Source: Arachis hypogaea
Taxonomy: Eukaryota; Streptophyta; Magnoliopsida; Fabales; Fabaceae
Length of the DNA stretch: 64,000 bases
Assembly: GCF_003086295.3 (NCBI RefSeq)
Contig: NC_092044.1
Coordinates: forward strand, 70,065,213-70,129,212
Reading direction: 5' to 3'
The notes under the pieces are model-generated. The model made no database searches. It saw only the letters and a list, made by a program, of their open reading frames with translations, and was not told where the DNA came from. Every line of letters begins with the position of its first letter. Positions within the stretch are counted from its first letter, which is position 1. The translations under genes and the position numbers were made by a program. Shown one piece after another: positions 7,918 through 20,143 of the stretch.

Positions 7918-9520
7918 TGATGAGCGGATAAGTTATACGCTTTTTGGCATTGTTTTTAGGTAGTTTTTAGTAGGATCTAGCTACTTTTAGGAATGTTTTC
8001 ATTAGTTTTTATGCTACATTCACATTTCTGGACTTTACTATGAGTTTGTGTGTTTTCTTATAATTTCAGGTAATTTCTGGCTGAAATTGAGGGACCTGAG
8101 CAAAACTCTGATAAAAGGATGACAAAGGACTGCTGATGCTGTTGGATTCTGACCTCCCTGCACTAGAAATAAATTTTATAGAGCTACAGAACTTCAAATG
8201 GCGCGCTCTCAACGGAGTTGGAAAGTAGACATCCAGAGCTTTCTAGAAATATATAATGGTCCATACTTTATTCGTGATTAGATGACGTAAACCGGCGCTC
8301 AACGCCAGTTCCATGCTGCATTCTGGAGTCAAACGCCAGAAACACGTCACGAACCAGAGTTGAACGCCAAAAGAAGCCTCTCATGTGTAAAGCTCAAGCT
8401 CAACCCAAGCACACACCAAGTGGGCCCCGGAAGTGGATTTCTGCATCAATTACTTACTTCTGTAAACCCTAGTAGCTAGTCTAGTATAAATAGGACTTTT
8501 TACTATTGTATTCAGTGTCTTGGATTGTCTAGTCTTTGATTGTATTTTTTGATCTTTTGATCACGCCATTCGGCCATGCCTGGACCTTCATCACTTATGT
8601 ATTTTTAACGGTGGAGTTTCTACACACCATAGATTAAGGGTGTGGAGCTCTGCTGTACCTCAAGTTTCAATGCAATTACTACTATTTTCTATTCAATTCC
8701 GCTTGTTCTTATTCTAAGATATTCGTTGCACTTCAACATGATGAATGTGATGATCCATGACACTCATCATCATTCTCACCTATGAACACGTGACTGACAA
8801 CCACTTCCGTTCTACGTTAGACCTGGCACATATCTCTTGGATTCCTGAATCAGAATCTTCGTGGTATAAGCTAGATTGATGGCGGCTTTCATGAGAATCT
8901 GGAAAGTCTAAACCTTGTCTGTGGTATTCTGAGTAGGATTCAGGGATTGAATGACTGTGACGAGCTTCAAACTCGCGATTGTTAGGCGTGATGAAAAACG
9001 CAAAAGAATCAAGGGATTCTATTCCAACATGATCGAGAACCGACAGATGATTAGCTGTGCCGTGACAGAGCATTTGGACCTTTTTCACTGAGAGGATGGG
9101 ATGTAGCCATTGACAACAGTGATGCCCTACATACAGCTTGCCATGGAAAGGAATAAGAAGGATTGAAAGAAGACAGTAGGAAAGCAGAGATCCAACAGGG
9201 ACAAGCACCTCCACACACTTATCTAAAATTCCCACCATTGAATTACATGAGTAACTCTATCTTTATTTTCTGTTTTATTTATTATTCGAAAACTCCATAA
9301 CATTTACTATCCGCCTAACTGAGATTTACAAGATGACCATAGCTTGCTTCATACCAACAATCTCCGTGGGATCGACCCTTACTCACGTAAGGTATTACTT
9401 GGACGACCCAGTGCACTTGCTGATTAGTTGTGCGGAGTTGTGACTACTAAGTGTGATTCACGTTTGAGAGCGCTACCAAGTTTTTGGCGCCATTGTTGAT
9501 GATCACAATTTCGTGCTCCA
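7918..9520 (+). mobile_element. 3' LTR of A1
   Basis: Begins TGATGAGCGGATAA and ends GTGCTCCA; 1603 bp. U3 contains a palindrome array (8292-8370), followed about 115 bp later by TATAAATAG (8485-8493). U5 carries the shared GGGATCGACCC...GTGCACTTGC module near 9367-9420. Compared with A2 and A3 it lacks about 35 bp of the palindrome array. The reverse-strand frame at 8780-9238 is spurious. Confidence 0.92.
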
Positions 9521-10312
9521 ATGTTCTTGTATATAATTTGAAAGAAAGAAAAAAATGAGAAAAAAAGAAAAGAAAAAAGAAAAGAAGTAATATGGAAAAG
9601 AAAAAAAAAAGAGAAAGAAAAAAAAGAAAAGAAAAGTAATAAAAAGGGGACAAAATGCCCCAAGTGAAGCTTAATAATAATCAATGCATATGTGTTGTGA
9701 TCAAGGAAAAGAAGATACATGAGTATGTTAAAAAGTTAAAAATGGGTAGTTATGTTAGAACTTAATTGTAGAGGATGTCATAGGTTAGGTGGGAAGTTTA
9801 ACCTTATCAAAGATTCAAATTTCAAGCTCACTTGACCAAATATGCATCCTACCTTAACCCTAGCCCCATTACAACCAATGAAAAGACCTCATGATATGTG
9901 TATGCATGCATGAAATGTATGTTGATTGTTAGAAGAAGAACAAATCTTAGAAAGCATGAAATAGGGGAGAATTGAGTGAATCAACCCTAAACACTTGAGC
10001 GAATAGAGTGCAAATACATCCGGTGAGGGTTTGATGCTCAATTGCATGTTTCCACCTACAATCATCACTTTTCATGCAAATTTATAAAAATATTTAATAA
10101 CTCAATTCAATTGTGAATTAGACTTGCTAATCCTTAGCCCTTGTGCATATATGCTTCTTGGGAATTGATTTATTTTGACCAAGCAATTGCATTCATTTAG
10201 ATAGTGCACATAAGTAGATTGCATTTAGTTAGCTTCCATTGAATAAATGCCATACCCTTACTTCATTCTTGGTTCAAGCATAAGGACAGGCTTGGTTTAA
10301 GTGTGGGGAGGT
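9521..10312 (+). mobile_element. 3' tail of the B element
   Basis: Non-coding tail that resumes after A1. It opens with an almost pure A/G tract (about 9540-9648), runs through CCTACCTTAACCCTAGCCCC and CCTCATGATATGTG, and ends with a purine-rich GTGTGGGGAGG tract (about 10301-10311) against the LTR. The D tail (11771-14245) is a diverged homologue. The rest of this B element lies left of A1, outside the window. Confidence 0.75.
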
Positions 10313-11770
10313 TGATAAACCCCATTTGTAGGGTTTATCTTGTATTGATTTTAGGAGATTTTAATACCTTTTATCCACATTTATTCAATGAAATAGCATG
10401 ATTTCATGATTGTCCCTTAATTTGTGCTTAGATGTGAAAACATGCTTTTTAGGCCTTTAACTTGATGATTTTAATCTCCCTTTGATTCCATTAGATGCCT
10501 TGATTTATTTGTTAGTGATTTCAGATTGAAAAAACTAGGAATGGATCAAAGGAGTGAAGAGAAAAGCATGCAAAGTGGAGAAATCATGAAAAGCCAAAGA
10601 GTTGAACTCGCCCATGGACGCGCGCGCGCACCTTGCGAATTACCCCATGGACGCGTATGCGTGCTGTGCGCGTACGCGTCGGTGCTGGAATATGATTTTT
10701 TAATGAATTCGCACCCAACGAATTCTCAAGGGTTGTGGGCCCAATTACAACCAACTTTGGCGCCTAAACTACTATTTAAAGCCAAGGATTGAAGAGCAAA
10801 TGGAGATAGATTCATTCACACTCATTAGGATTAGTTTAGAGTTAGTTTTAGAGACAGAAGCTCTCACTTCTCTCTAGGATTAGGATTAGGATTAGGATTA
10901 GTTCTTAGATCTAGGTTTTAATTCATCCTCTTCTACTTCTATCTTTTCAATTTCTTGTAGTTATATTCATTCTTCTTCTATTCTTTTGTTGTAATCTCTT
11001 TTATGTTGATTCTATATTTTGTTGTAGATCTACTTTTGTTTCTTCTATTTTCTTTCCATTCAATTCAAGGTAATTCATAATAATTGTGTTTCTTTTGATT
11101 GTTGTTGTTAATTCCTTTCAATAATTGTTGTTAGATTCCATTCTTGTTGTCAATTTGCTTTGCTTTTCTTTTGTACCTTTCAAGTGTTTGATGAAATGCT
11201 TGGTTGGATTTTAGTGTAGGTTTTGTTCCCTTTGGCCTAGGTAGAGTAATTAGTGACTCTTGAGTTATCTAGTTCCTTTGTTGATTGATAATTAGAAGTT
11301 GCTAATTGATTTGAATGCCTCTAAAGCTAGTCTTTCCTTTAGGAGTTGATTAGGACTTGAGGAATCAAATTGATTCATCCACTTGACTTTCCTCCATGAT
11401 TAGAGGTTAACTAAGTGGTAGCAATGGACAATTTGTTGTCACAATTGAGGAGGATAACTAGGATAGTACTTCTAGTTCTCATATCTTGCCAAGAGCTTTG
11501 TTAGTTGTTAGTTTATTTTCCTTGGCATTTGTAATTCTTGTCTAAAGTCTTAAAAACCCCAAATATAACTCCCAACCAATAACAAGACACTTCATTACAA
11601 TTCCTAGGGAGAACGACTCGAGGTTTAATACTTCGGTTTATAGATTTTAGGGGTTTGTTACTTGTGACAAACAATCTTTTGTATGAAAGGATCATTGCTT
11701 GGTTTAGAAACTATACTTTACAACGAGATTTCATTAGTGAAATTCTAAACCGTCAAAAATCTAATCATCA
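10313..11770 (+). mobile_element. 3' LTR of the B element
   Basis: TGATAAACCCC...TAATCATCA, 1458 bp. GC-rich palindromes at 10616-10681 (ACGCGCGCGCGC, GCGCGTACGCG), TATTTAAA at 10773 and a (GGATTA)n run at about 10877-10902. Homologous to the solo LTRs B2 (41757-43223) and B3 (52980-54551, reversed). The reverse-strand frame 11513-11695 is not a gene. Confidence 0.85.
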
Positions 11771-12206
11771 CCTTTAATTCCCCTTTTTGTTCTCATTTTA
11801 AGCACATCATTCACCTTAAGTGAAAAACCATTTATGACCATGAATCGTATCTTTGAATAGCTTGGATTTGAGTGTGTGTGTTAATCAAGTGTTGTGAGAA
11901 TTTATGGGAAACATTGGTAGTTAGTGCTTTGGGTATTCATTGTGAATATTTGGAAAAGTGAGAAAACACTCATGCATTCATTACTTAAAATATATGCATC
12001 TATCTTATATGGTTAAAAAAAATTTTTGATGTATGTACTTTATATAAAAAAAGAGAGAAAAAATGAAAAAGAAAAGAAAAGAAATGATAATAAGAATGTA
12101 AATAAGGGATGCGTATGTGGTTGAATTGAAAAGAAGCATGCATGAGTGAATATGAGAAAAGGGATAAATAGGTAGTTAGGTTGTTTTGTTATGTACATAG
12201 GATGAT
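11771..12206 (+). mobile_element. 3' tail of the D element, first part
   Basis: Non-coding. It matches the general organisation of the B tail, including a purine tract (about 12045-12095), and continues at 13737 after removal of the C insertion. Confidence 0.65.
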
Positions 12207-13736
12207 TGATGAGCTATATTTTGTCGGTATAGAATTTTAACAAATAAGTTCGTCGTGAGTATAATCTAAACCAACAAGCTATAACGCATCAAACAAAAAA
12301 AGTGTGTCCACAATTCAAATTAATAACCGAGAGTATTAGTCTTGAGTCATTCTCCCTAGGAGTTGCCCTAAGATGCACATCATTGGTTAGGAGTTCTCTT
12401 GGTGTTTGAGGTTGAATACGAGAAATATAAACAAGCTTGCATAAAGGCAATGAACAAGTAGGCTAAGGGACACAAGAGATTGAACTAAGCAAGAATGAGT
12501 GACGATCAATCTATATAAAATCCTTGGCTAGGGTTGGGAATTAGAATTCCTATCATTATTATCTCCATCAATTGTGACATCAATTGGTTGTTGCTTCACT
12601 TAGTTAACCTCTAACTATGGAGGAAAGTCAAGTAGAAATAATCAATTTGAGTCCACAAGTCCTAGTCTAATCCTAGGGAGAGACTACAGTTAGTGTCATT
12701 CAAATCAATTAGCAATTTCCAATTATTAATCAACAAGAGACTTCAACAATTCAAGTGTCTCAAATTATCCAACCCGTAAGCCAAGAGTGAAATTCTACTC
12801 CAGAGCTATAGTTGACATTTTCTCAAACAATTGGTGAGTAATAACGGAAGACGTCATGAAATTGAGAAAGAAAAATGAATTAAAGCTATCTATTGCAAAC
12901 AATTAACAACAATCAAATAATTAACAACAACGAACATCAAATTCCTCAATTCATTAATGAAATCAAAGTAACAAAGTCTAGATCCAAGATCTAAATGCTA
13001 GAGTAGCAAGAACACTAAATTGAGAGTAGAAGTGAAAGATCTACAACTAGAACAATGTGAAACTGAATCAAATTTAGATCTAACCAAAGGATCCAAGTGC
13101 AATTGGAGTTGAGAAAACCAAAAACCTAGAGAGAAGTTAGAGTTTCTCTCTCTAAAAGTGTAACTTCCAAAAGTAACTAACTAGCCAAAAATGTCAAAAG
13201 ATATGTCCTCCTTCAATCCTCGGTTCTTTTAATCTTTTCTCGCCAGAATTTCACTCTGAATTGGGCCAGAAGCTTCTCTTAAATCGCCAGGCACGTTTTC
13301 ATTAAAGAGGTCATGTGCGCGCGTCACGCGTACGGGTGGGTTACGCGTGCGCGTCGATGAGAATTCTAGCCAGCCACGCATATGCGTCCCTTTTTGCACG
13401 CTAATCCAAGATCCAACTCCCACGCGTGCGCGTCGGCTACGCGTGCGCGTCAGTGCCAATGCTTCAAAACTCCATTTTTCATGCTCCTTCTCTTGTAGAC
13501 CATCCTTGCCCCCTATAAACTCTGAAATCACTCAACAAACATATCACAACATCGAATGGTAATAAAGGGGGGGATTAAAATATAGCTTATTTAGAGCCTA
13601 AAAAGCATGTTTTCAACCATTAAGCAAAATTAGGGAGGAAACACAAAACTATGCATTTTATGTGATTACGTGTGAAGAAAGTTGATGAAATCTTCTAAAT
13701 TACGCACAAAATATACCGCGAAATAGTGGCGCATCA
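12207..13736 (-). mobile_element. Solo LTR, family C, reversed
   Basis: 1530 bp beginning TGATGAGCTATA and ending GTGGCGCATCA, flanked by ATGAT at 12202-12206 and 13737-13741. On its own sense strand it starts TGATGCGCCACTATTTCGCG. It contains GC-rich palindromic sequence at about 13313-13455 (ACGCGTGCGCGTCG and similar). No internal region is present, so it formed by LTR-LTR recombination. Organisation resembles family B but the sequence is diverged. Open frames over 13229-13562 come from the palindromic repeats. Confidence 0.88.
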
Positions 13737-14245
13737 ATGATATATAGGATTAGGTGGGATACTTGAGCTAATCAAAGATCCAATCTATTAGCCCACTTAA
13801 CCATATTAATCCTACCCTTACCTAAGCCCCATTACAACGCACAAAAGTCCTCATGATATTTGCATTCATCCATCAAATATTAGTTGATTGTTAGACGACT
13901 TGCAAATCTTCAATTGCTAAATTCTATGTTTCCATCGCTTGTCTTATGTCTTCTTGCAAGTTGTTGAAATGAATTTTGAAAATTTCAAATCAAATCTTTG
14001 GGCATTGAGCATAGTGCTATATTTGCTTTGTCTTGGCCCTAAGCTTTTACTTTGGATTGATTGAGATTCTTTTGTTTGTTTTTGCCAAACTCAAAAGAAA
14101 TCATAGTGTATAGATATAGATAGATAGTATTTAGTATAGTTGCATGCATATAAGTAGTTGCATTGAATAAATTGCTTACCCTTTGATCATTCTCCTTTGA
14201 TTGTGATTAGCATGAGGACATGCTATTGTTTAAGTGTGGGAAAAT
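13737..14245 (+). mobile_element. 3' tail of the D element, second part
   Basis: Continues the sequence interrupted at 12206 and matches the B tail (GGATTAGGTGGGA, CCCCATTACAAC, CCTCATGATATTTG). It ends with GTTTAAGTGTGGGAAAAT, the plus-strand primer tract of the D LTR. Confidence 0.7.
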
Positions 14246-15850
14246 TGATGAATCCATATTTTACGATATATTTTGATTTGATTTGAATGGATTTCATCAT
14301 ATAAACCCACATTTATTCATCCAAATAGCATACTTTTGTGTTTTCTCCCTAAATTGAGCTTAATTATGAAAACATGCTATTTTGTGCTTAATTTGACTAA
14401 TTTTATTCCACTTTTATCACATTTGATGCCTTGAAGGTTTTGAAGAGTGATTTTAGGTGTAATAGGTTAGAATCGCTTGATGAGAGTAGAAGAGAAGCAT
14501 GGAATTGGGAGAAAACATGAAGAAATCAAAGGAGAAGAGCATAGCAATGTGTGCGTACGCACAGACCTGCGTGCATACACACAAGAACCACACAGCCATG
14601 TGTGCGTACGCACAATCTCCTGTGCGTACGCACAAGACGAAAATCAGCATGTGTGCGTATGCACACACCTGTGCATACGCACAAGTCCCAGTGCGTGAAT
14701 CATTTATTGCAAATCGCTAGGGGCATTTTTTGGGCCTCCAGGGCCCAATTTTGGGAATTTTTGAAGCTGATGAGTGCTATATCAAAGAGGCTCTCTTTCC
14801 ATGTGAAATGGGGGAGCAATTAGGGTTAGATTTTAGTCATGTAGTTTAGTTTCTAGAGAGAGAAGCCTCTCTCTAGAATTAGGGTTTTATTTGTTAATTT
14901 CCTTTTAATTTTAGCTTTTAATTCTTGTTCTAGTATAGTTTCATTTATGTTTCCATGTTCTTCTATCTTGTTCTTCTTCATTTCTCTTGTTATTTCCTTT
15001 ATTTTGTTACTTTTATGTTTATGGATACTTTTGTTAATTTTAATTTCAATTAATGTAATTTATGTTTTCATGTTGATTATTGCTTTCTTTAGTTATTATT
15101 ATCATTTTCTTGCATTTGGTAGTTAGAATTTATTTTTAATGTAATTTAATGTTATTTTATTTTTATGCACACCATGTGTTTGATAAAATGCTTGGCTTAG
15201 TTTTTACTTAGTTTTTCTCCACTCTTGGCTTGAAATTGATGACTTTGGTGATCCCTTGAGTCATTGGTATCCATTCTTGTTTGATACATTAGAGTAGTTA
15301 GTTGATTTGGTCTCCATTGACTCTTTGTGACTCCAAGTGTTGACATAGGACTTATGGATTGAAATCAACTATGCCTACTTGACTTATCCTCAATGTAGGG
15401 TTGACTAAGTAGGATTAACTCTTCATAATCATCATGTGTTTGTGGCTAATGGCTAGGATAGGTAATCTTAGCTCTTAATTACTTGCCAAGAGGTTTCTTG
15501 CATTTTAATTTTCCTTGCTTTGACTTTTATTTCTTGCATGTTTAGTTTTCATACTCTTGGTTGAGAAGTTGGTTGTTTGGGTGAAATTGAGTTGTGAATG
15601 TCCATTCCGTATTGTGTGATGATTGTTAATTGGATTGGTTTCCCTTGACTCTAGGTGACCCACTAGTGTTGACTTAGGACTTAGGGATTGGGATCAATTA
15701 TGCCCTATTGACTAATCCTCAAGTAGGATTGACTAATTGGGATTAATTCCACACAGTTGCCATGTTTGTGGTCCATGTAACTAGGATAGGAATCCTATAT
15801 TCCCCAATTCTCACCAAGAGTCTTGAGTTGCGCCTAGGGTTAGGTATAAT
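14246..15850 (+). mobile_element. LTR of family D (3' end uncertain)
   Basis: Starts TGATGAATCC right after a purine-rich tract, so it is a 3' LTR. Palindromes GTGCGTACGCAC (14551-14562), TGTGCGTACGCACA (14601-14614 and 14621-14634) and degenerate neighbours occupy 14549-14695. Downstream is a leader similar in style to family B, with an internal duplication (15275-15830). I cannot place the CA end; it may run into 15851-16054. Overlapping frames at 14453-14823 are palindrome artefacts. Confidence 0.65.
15275..15830 (+). repeat. Diverged tandem duplication inside the D LTR
   Basis: Two copies of a block of about 230 bp, offset by roughly 325 bp. Both read, in order, AGTGTTGAC-TAGGACTTA, ATCAA-TATGCC, CTTATCCTCAA/CTAATCCTCAA, GGATTGACTAA-like, CATGTTTGTGG and a-CTAGGATAGG-AATC. 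Confidence 0.7.
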
Positions 15851-16059
15851 TTGAAAAGTTAAACTGTTTCAGTATAGACCTAATAAACCTATACTTGTGA
15901 CATGCTAACTATTCATACTGAAATTTACGTAAGCTGCGAATACAAACATAAAACAAAGAAAAGAGTAATCAGAGCAGAGTAAAGAGACAAAGTGAAAAGA
16001 GTAATATGATAAAGAGATTAGAGAGTAAGTAGAGGGCCTGTTAAAAGGTCATTAGTTGC
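15851..16059. other. Unassigned sequence left of E1
   Basis: AT-rich, with many short AAAGAGA runs; no gene. It is the left flank of the E1 insertion and should be contiguous with 36858 onward, so it may be the end of the D LTR and/or the start of the Del/Tekay-like LTR whose end is at 38360. Confidence 0.4.
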
Positions 16060-17596
16060 TGATGAGTGGATATTTCATACCCTTTTCGGTACTATTTTCT
16101 TAGTGTTTTTAGTTATATTTTATTAAGTTTTAGTATGTTTTATTGCAAAAATTCATATTTGGATACTACTTTGAGTTTTTGTATTTTTCCTATGATTTTA
16201 GGTAATTTTTGGGTGAAATTGGCGAAATCTGGCAAAGGCTAATTCAGAGGCAAAGAAAGGATAGCAAATGCTGTCAAATCCTGACCTCCGTGCATTCCAA
16301 TGAGCATATCTCGAGTTACGAAGGTCCAATTAATGCGCTCTTAATGGTGTTGCAAAGCCAACTTCTAGAGCTTTCCAAAAATATATAATGATTTATACTT
16401 TTCATTCGTAATCATTGCCCAAAGTAGGCGTTGAACGCCCACCTCTGGTGTTCAACGCCGAAGAAGGAACAACACTCCTAGTTGAATGCCCAAACTGGCT
16501 TCCAACGCCAGCCAGGGAGCAGGAACCAAAGTTAAATGTCCAGAACTTGAGTGGAACGCCAATCATCAGCCTAAACACTCACCAATTGGGCCCTAAAGTG
16601 GATTTTAGCACTTCTTAGCTTATTTTATTTTCCTTTTGTAATTTTTAATTACAAACAATATCTTTTAGGTTTAGTCTTAGAGTTTTTATTATAAATAAGG
16701 GGCTTCCTTCCTCCTGAGGATTATGCTTCCCAGTAGGGGATAAGCATAGACACATTACATTACGCCTTATCTATTTTCTTTGTAAAGTATGAGCAGCTAA
16801 ACCTCCTGAGTTAAGGATAGGAGCTCTACTCATTCCTATGGATTAATATTATTACTTTTCTACTTTAATACATGTTAGATTCCATTCTATGATGTATTTT
16901 CGTTCTTCATCTTTATAAATCTGGGGTGGAACGAGAGTGTGACCCCTTATTCTACATGAGCTCTTGCGAAGCCTTAGCAGGATAGTATTGAGCTACAGCT
17001 TGAGAGTGCATCACGGGTTCCAAAAGATTTTCTGTATTAATTGAGATACACGACATAAAATCTCGTTAGTCATGGGTAATTGACATCTCTGTGGCGCTAA
17101 GGCTAGAATCATAGAGCTTCATTCTCCGATCTGGAAGATCCAATCTTGTTTGTGGCGTTTTGAGTAAGATTATCAGAGATTGAGTTGCGTGCGCTTCACC
17201 CTCGTTCAGATTGGATGGCCATTAGCACCGGCGTTTGATCTGGATCAGAGGAGATTAATGACCACTAGCCTCGGCTTTAATCACTTACAACCATGCCAAT
17301 GAATGAATCACTCATTGTTAAAGTAGTTAGTAAGAAGTATTAATCCAGAAAGATAAGCAACTCCATAACCTTAACTGATTCCTTATCATTGTTTTACGTC
17401 TTTTCTTTATTGTTTTTTTATGCGCCTAAAACAACAACAATCCCCTTTCTGTTTGCCTGACTAAGATCTGCAAGAGAACCATTGCTTTCTCAATCCGACA
17501 ATCCTCGTGGGATCGACCCTCACTCACCTAAGGTATAACTTGGACGACCCGGTGCACTTGTCGGTTCAGTTGTGCGAGTTCTAATTTTGTGCACCA
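16060..17596 (+). mobile_element. 5' LTR of E1
   Basis: TGATGAGTGGATATTTCATA...TTTTGTGCACCA, 1537 bp. Palindromes of GGCGTTGAACGCCC type at 16426-16560, then TATAAATAA at 16690-16698. U5 module at about 17505-17570. The forward frame 16415-16618 is the palindrome array, not a gene. Confidence 0.9.
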
Positions 17597-17602
17597 AGTT
17601 TT

Positions 17603-17620
17603 TGGCACCGTTGCCGGAGA
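17603..17620 (+). other. Primer-binding site, tRNA-Asp type (E1)
   Basis: TGGCACCGTTGCCGGAGA, six bases after the LTR end; two mismatches to the tRNA-Asp complement. Confidence 0.85.
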
Positions 17621-19159
17621 TTGTTCGAGATTGACAAACTAACGGTTGTCTTGCTGCTAAGATCAGGTACTTTTACTATTTTTCTTGTCGTGTTTCTTAT
17701 TTTCTTTTTAAATTTTTTCAAAAATATTTTCATCTTTAGTCATCTTTTTCTTTTGTTTGAATCTTTTGTCAATTTTTAAGTTTGGTGTCCCTTTGGTTTT
17801 TATTTCTTTTCTTTATTTTTCGAAAATTGTTTCTTGTTTTTCTTTCGTTGTGTTTTTCTTTGTTTGATTTCAAAATTTTTAAGTTTGGTGTCTTTTAGTG
17901 TTTTTCTTTTTTAAATTTTTCGAATTTATGCTCTTTGATCTTAAAATTTTTAAGTTTGGTGTCTGTCTAGTGTTTGTCTTTCTTTGTATTTTCGAAAATC
18001 TTTAAGATTTAATTTTAAAATTTTAAGTTTGTTATCCCATTAGTAATCTTTTTATTTAATTTAATTTTCTTATCCTTAAATCTTTATCTTATCTTTTTCT
18101 TTCATTTTAAAATTCTGTTATCTTATCTTTACTTTTATTTTAAATTCAATTTTTAAAAGTTTAGTATTTGGCTAGTTTCTCTTTCTAAGTTTGAATTTCA
18201 AAATCTTTTCTTATCTTATTTTAATTTTCAAATTTCCAAATCTTTTATTTTTTATAAAATTGAATTTTAAAATCTTTAAACTTTTAAAAATCTTATTATC
18301 TTGTTTCTCTCTCTTTTGACTCTTTCTTCCTAATTTTTGGATTTCAAAATCTTTACTTGACTTTTTCAATTTTCGAAAATTGCATCTTAAATTTCAAATC
18401 TTGCTTTTTCTTGTTTTAATTTTAAAAGTTTGGTGCCTTTTAATATTTTCTTTTCCTTTTTAAATTTCAAAAATTTCAAATTTTATCCTTTTCTTTTTTT
18501 AATCAATTTTTCTTTTAAAATTTTCAAATCATATCTTGTTTATCTTTCTTGATCCTTGATCTTTATCTTATCTATCATTTCCTTGATTTTTGAATTTTGT
18601 TATAGTTATCTTGTTTTCATCTTTCTTTTTTAAATTTGCTTTTAATTTTTGAATCATATCTTATCTTGATCTTTGATCTTTATGTTATCTTTTTCCTTGA
18701 TTTTCAAATTTTGATATCCTATCTTTATTTTAAATTCAAATTTTAAAAGTTTAGTATTTTGTTAGTTTCTCTTTAAATTGAATTTCAAAATATCTCTATT
18801 TAACTTTCTCTTTTTAAATTTAAAAAAATTTTTGAAATCAAATCTTCTATCCCATTTTCAAATCTTTTTAGATAGTTGGTTGTTTTATTTTTAGTGTTAT
18901 CTTTTACTTTCTTTGTGAATTTCAAAAATTTTTTAAACCTCTTTCTTTCTAATTATTTTAATTTTTCGAATTTTCTAAGTTATTTTTAATTTATTTTATT
19001 TATTTTTGAATTTTTTTGAATTTTTTATTTTATTTAATTCTAAAAAAATGTATAATTTCTTATTTTTTTTTGGGTATCTCACTGGGAGTTCTCTAGATTT
19101 TGACATAGAGACTCCCAGTTTTCTTTGTCTCTTGTTGGTTCAAGAACACTAAAAGCCCT
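17621..19159 (+). other. Non-coding T-rich leader of E1
   Basis: Very AT-rich, low complexity. TTTTTAAGTTTGGTGTC-like motifs occur at about 17777, 17880 and 17950. No gene. A GGAGTTCTCTAGATTTTGAC segment near 19086 precedes gag and resembles the ATGACATAGAGGAT region before gag in family A. Confidence 0.7.
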
Positions 19160-20143
19160 ATGGATCAAAAAGAGTTTGCTCAACCCAGAAGATTCCTGGG
19201 GTCATATACAACTCCTATTCCTGACTTGTATGGAAGGAGTATTAGTGTACCTCCCATTGGAGGAGACAACTTTGAGCTCAACCCACAATTAGTAATTCAA
19301 GTGCAGCAAAACTGCCAAATTTATGGACTCCCACAGGAAGATCCCATCAGGTTCATATCTAATTTCCTACAGATTTGTGATACTTTAAAGAACAATGGAG
19401 TGGATCCTGACGTCTGTAGGTTGATTCTCTTTCCGTTCGCTGTGAGAGATCAAACAAAGGACTGGGTTGAAGTTCAACCTAGAGAGAGCTTAAATACATG
19501 GGGTAAAGTTGCGAATAAGTTTCTCACTAAGTACTTTCCACCTAGGAGGTTAACCGAGTTGAGGCTAGCTATTCAAAACATTAAGCAAGGGGAGAGCGAA
19601 TCCCTCTATGATGCTTGGAGGAGGTACAAACTAATCCTCAAAAGATGACTCATCGAGATGTTCACACATTGGGTAAAGATAGACATCTTCTATGAAGGTC
19701 TTTCTGAGATGGCCAAGAGGTCATTGGATCACTCTGCGAGTGGTTCTCTGCACATGCAAAAGACACCCAGAGAGGTAGATGAGCTCGTTGAGATGGTTGC
19801 CACTAACCAGTACTTATACTCATCTGAGAGGACTCTGGTAAGAAAGGGAGCTCAAGAAGTAGAGACTGTAGAGACAGAGAGTGCTAGGGAAAAAATTCAA
19901 TGCCCAGGAGAGGGCAAAGCTGAAGTAAAATTTCCAGGAGGGGGCAGAGGGGAAGTAGAATGTCCAGAAGGGAGAAGAGCAGATGTTGAACCCCCACAGA
20001 GGGGAACAATAGATATCAATTCAAAAGACATCCCCCCAAGCACCCTGACAACCCCTTTCCAGTCAATCTGGACACTCATTCTGCATTACCTAAGGCCCCA
20101 GAGTATGGAGCCAAGTTGTCATACCTTCAGAAACTTTAGAGAC
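19160..20143 (+). pseudogene. gag of E1, N-terminal part
   Basis: Starts MDQKEFAQPRRFLGSYTTP; Gag motifs ILFPFAVRD, FLTKYFPPRRLTELR, ESLYDAWRRYKLILK, then IFYEGLSEMAKRSLDHSASG. A nonsense codon lies at 19646-19648 in the same frame. Near the end are imperfect repeats of about 12 residues (CPGEGKAEVKFPGGG, GEVECPEGRRADVE), followed by IDINSKDIPPSTL. A2 interrupts it after 20143; the ORF resumes at 30825 in a shifted frame. Structural capsid protein of a non-autonomous element, now dead. Confidence 0.85.

Larger units (their letters stand above)
1..9520 (+). mobile_element. Element A1, non-autonomous Athila/Tat-like LTR retrotransposon (5' end outside window)
   Basis: Order: partial 5' LTR (1-564), PBS (571-588), T-rich leader, gag-protease pseudogene, double hairpin, palindrome array, ORF2 with its own TATA-like promoter, 3' untranslated block and 3' LTR (7918-9520). 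Aligned to the 3' LTR, about 1.04 kb of the 5' LTR lies outside the window. No reverse transcriptase or integrase is present, so it would depend on enzymes from another element. It is inserted in the 3' tail of a B-family element that resumes at 9521. The candidate right-hand TSD is ATGTT (9521-9525); its partner is outside the window. By eye the two LTRs differ at roughly 6% of sites over the first 135 aligned bases, so the copy is not recent. Confidence 0.9.

Noticed and set aside
8780..9238. 152-aa reverse-strand ORF, recurring at 21166-21495 and 30212-30541
   Set aside because: It lies antisense in the A LTR and recurs only because the LTR recurs. Its length varies between copies and no domain is seen.
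9535..9648. Purine tract as a host poly(A) or SINE tail
   Set aside because: It is in the interior of a retrotransposon tail and has counterparts at the same distance from the LTR in other families.
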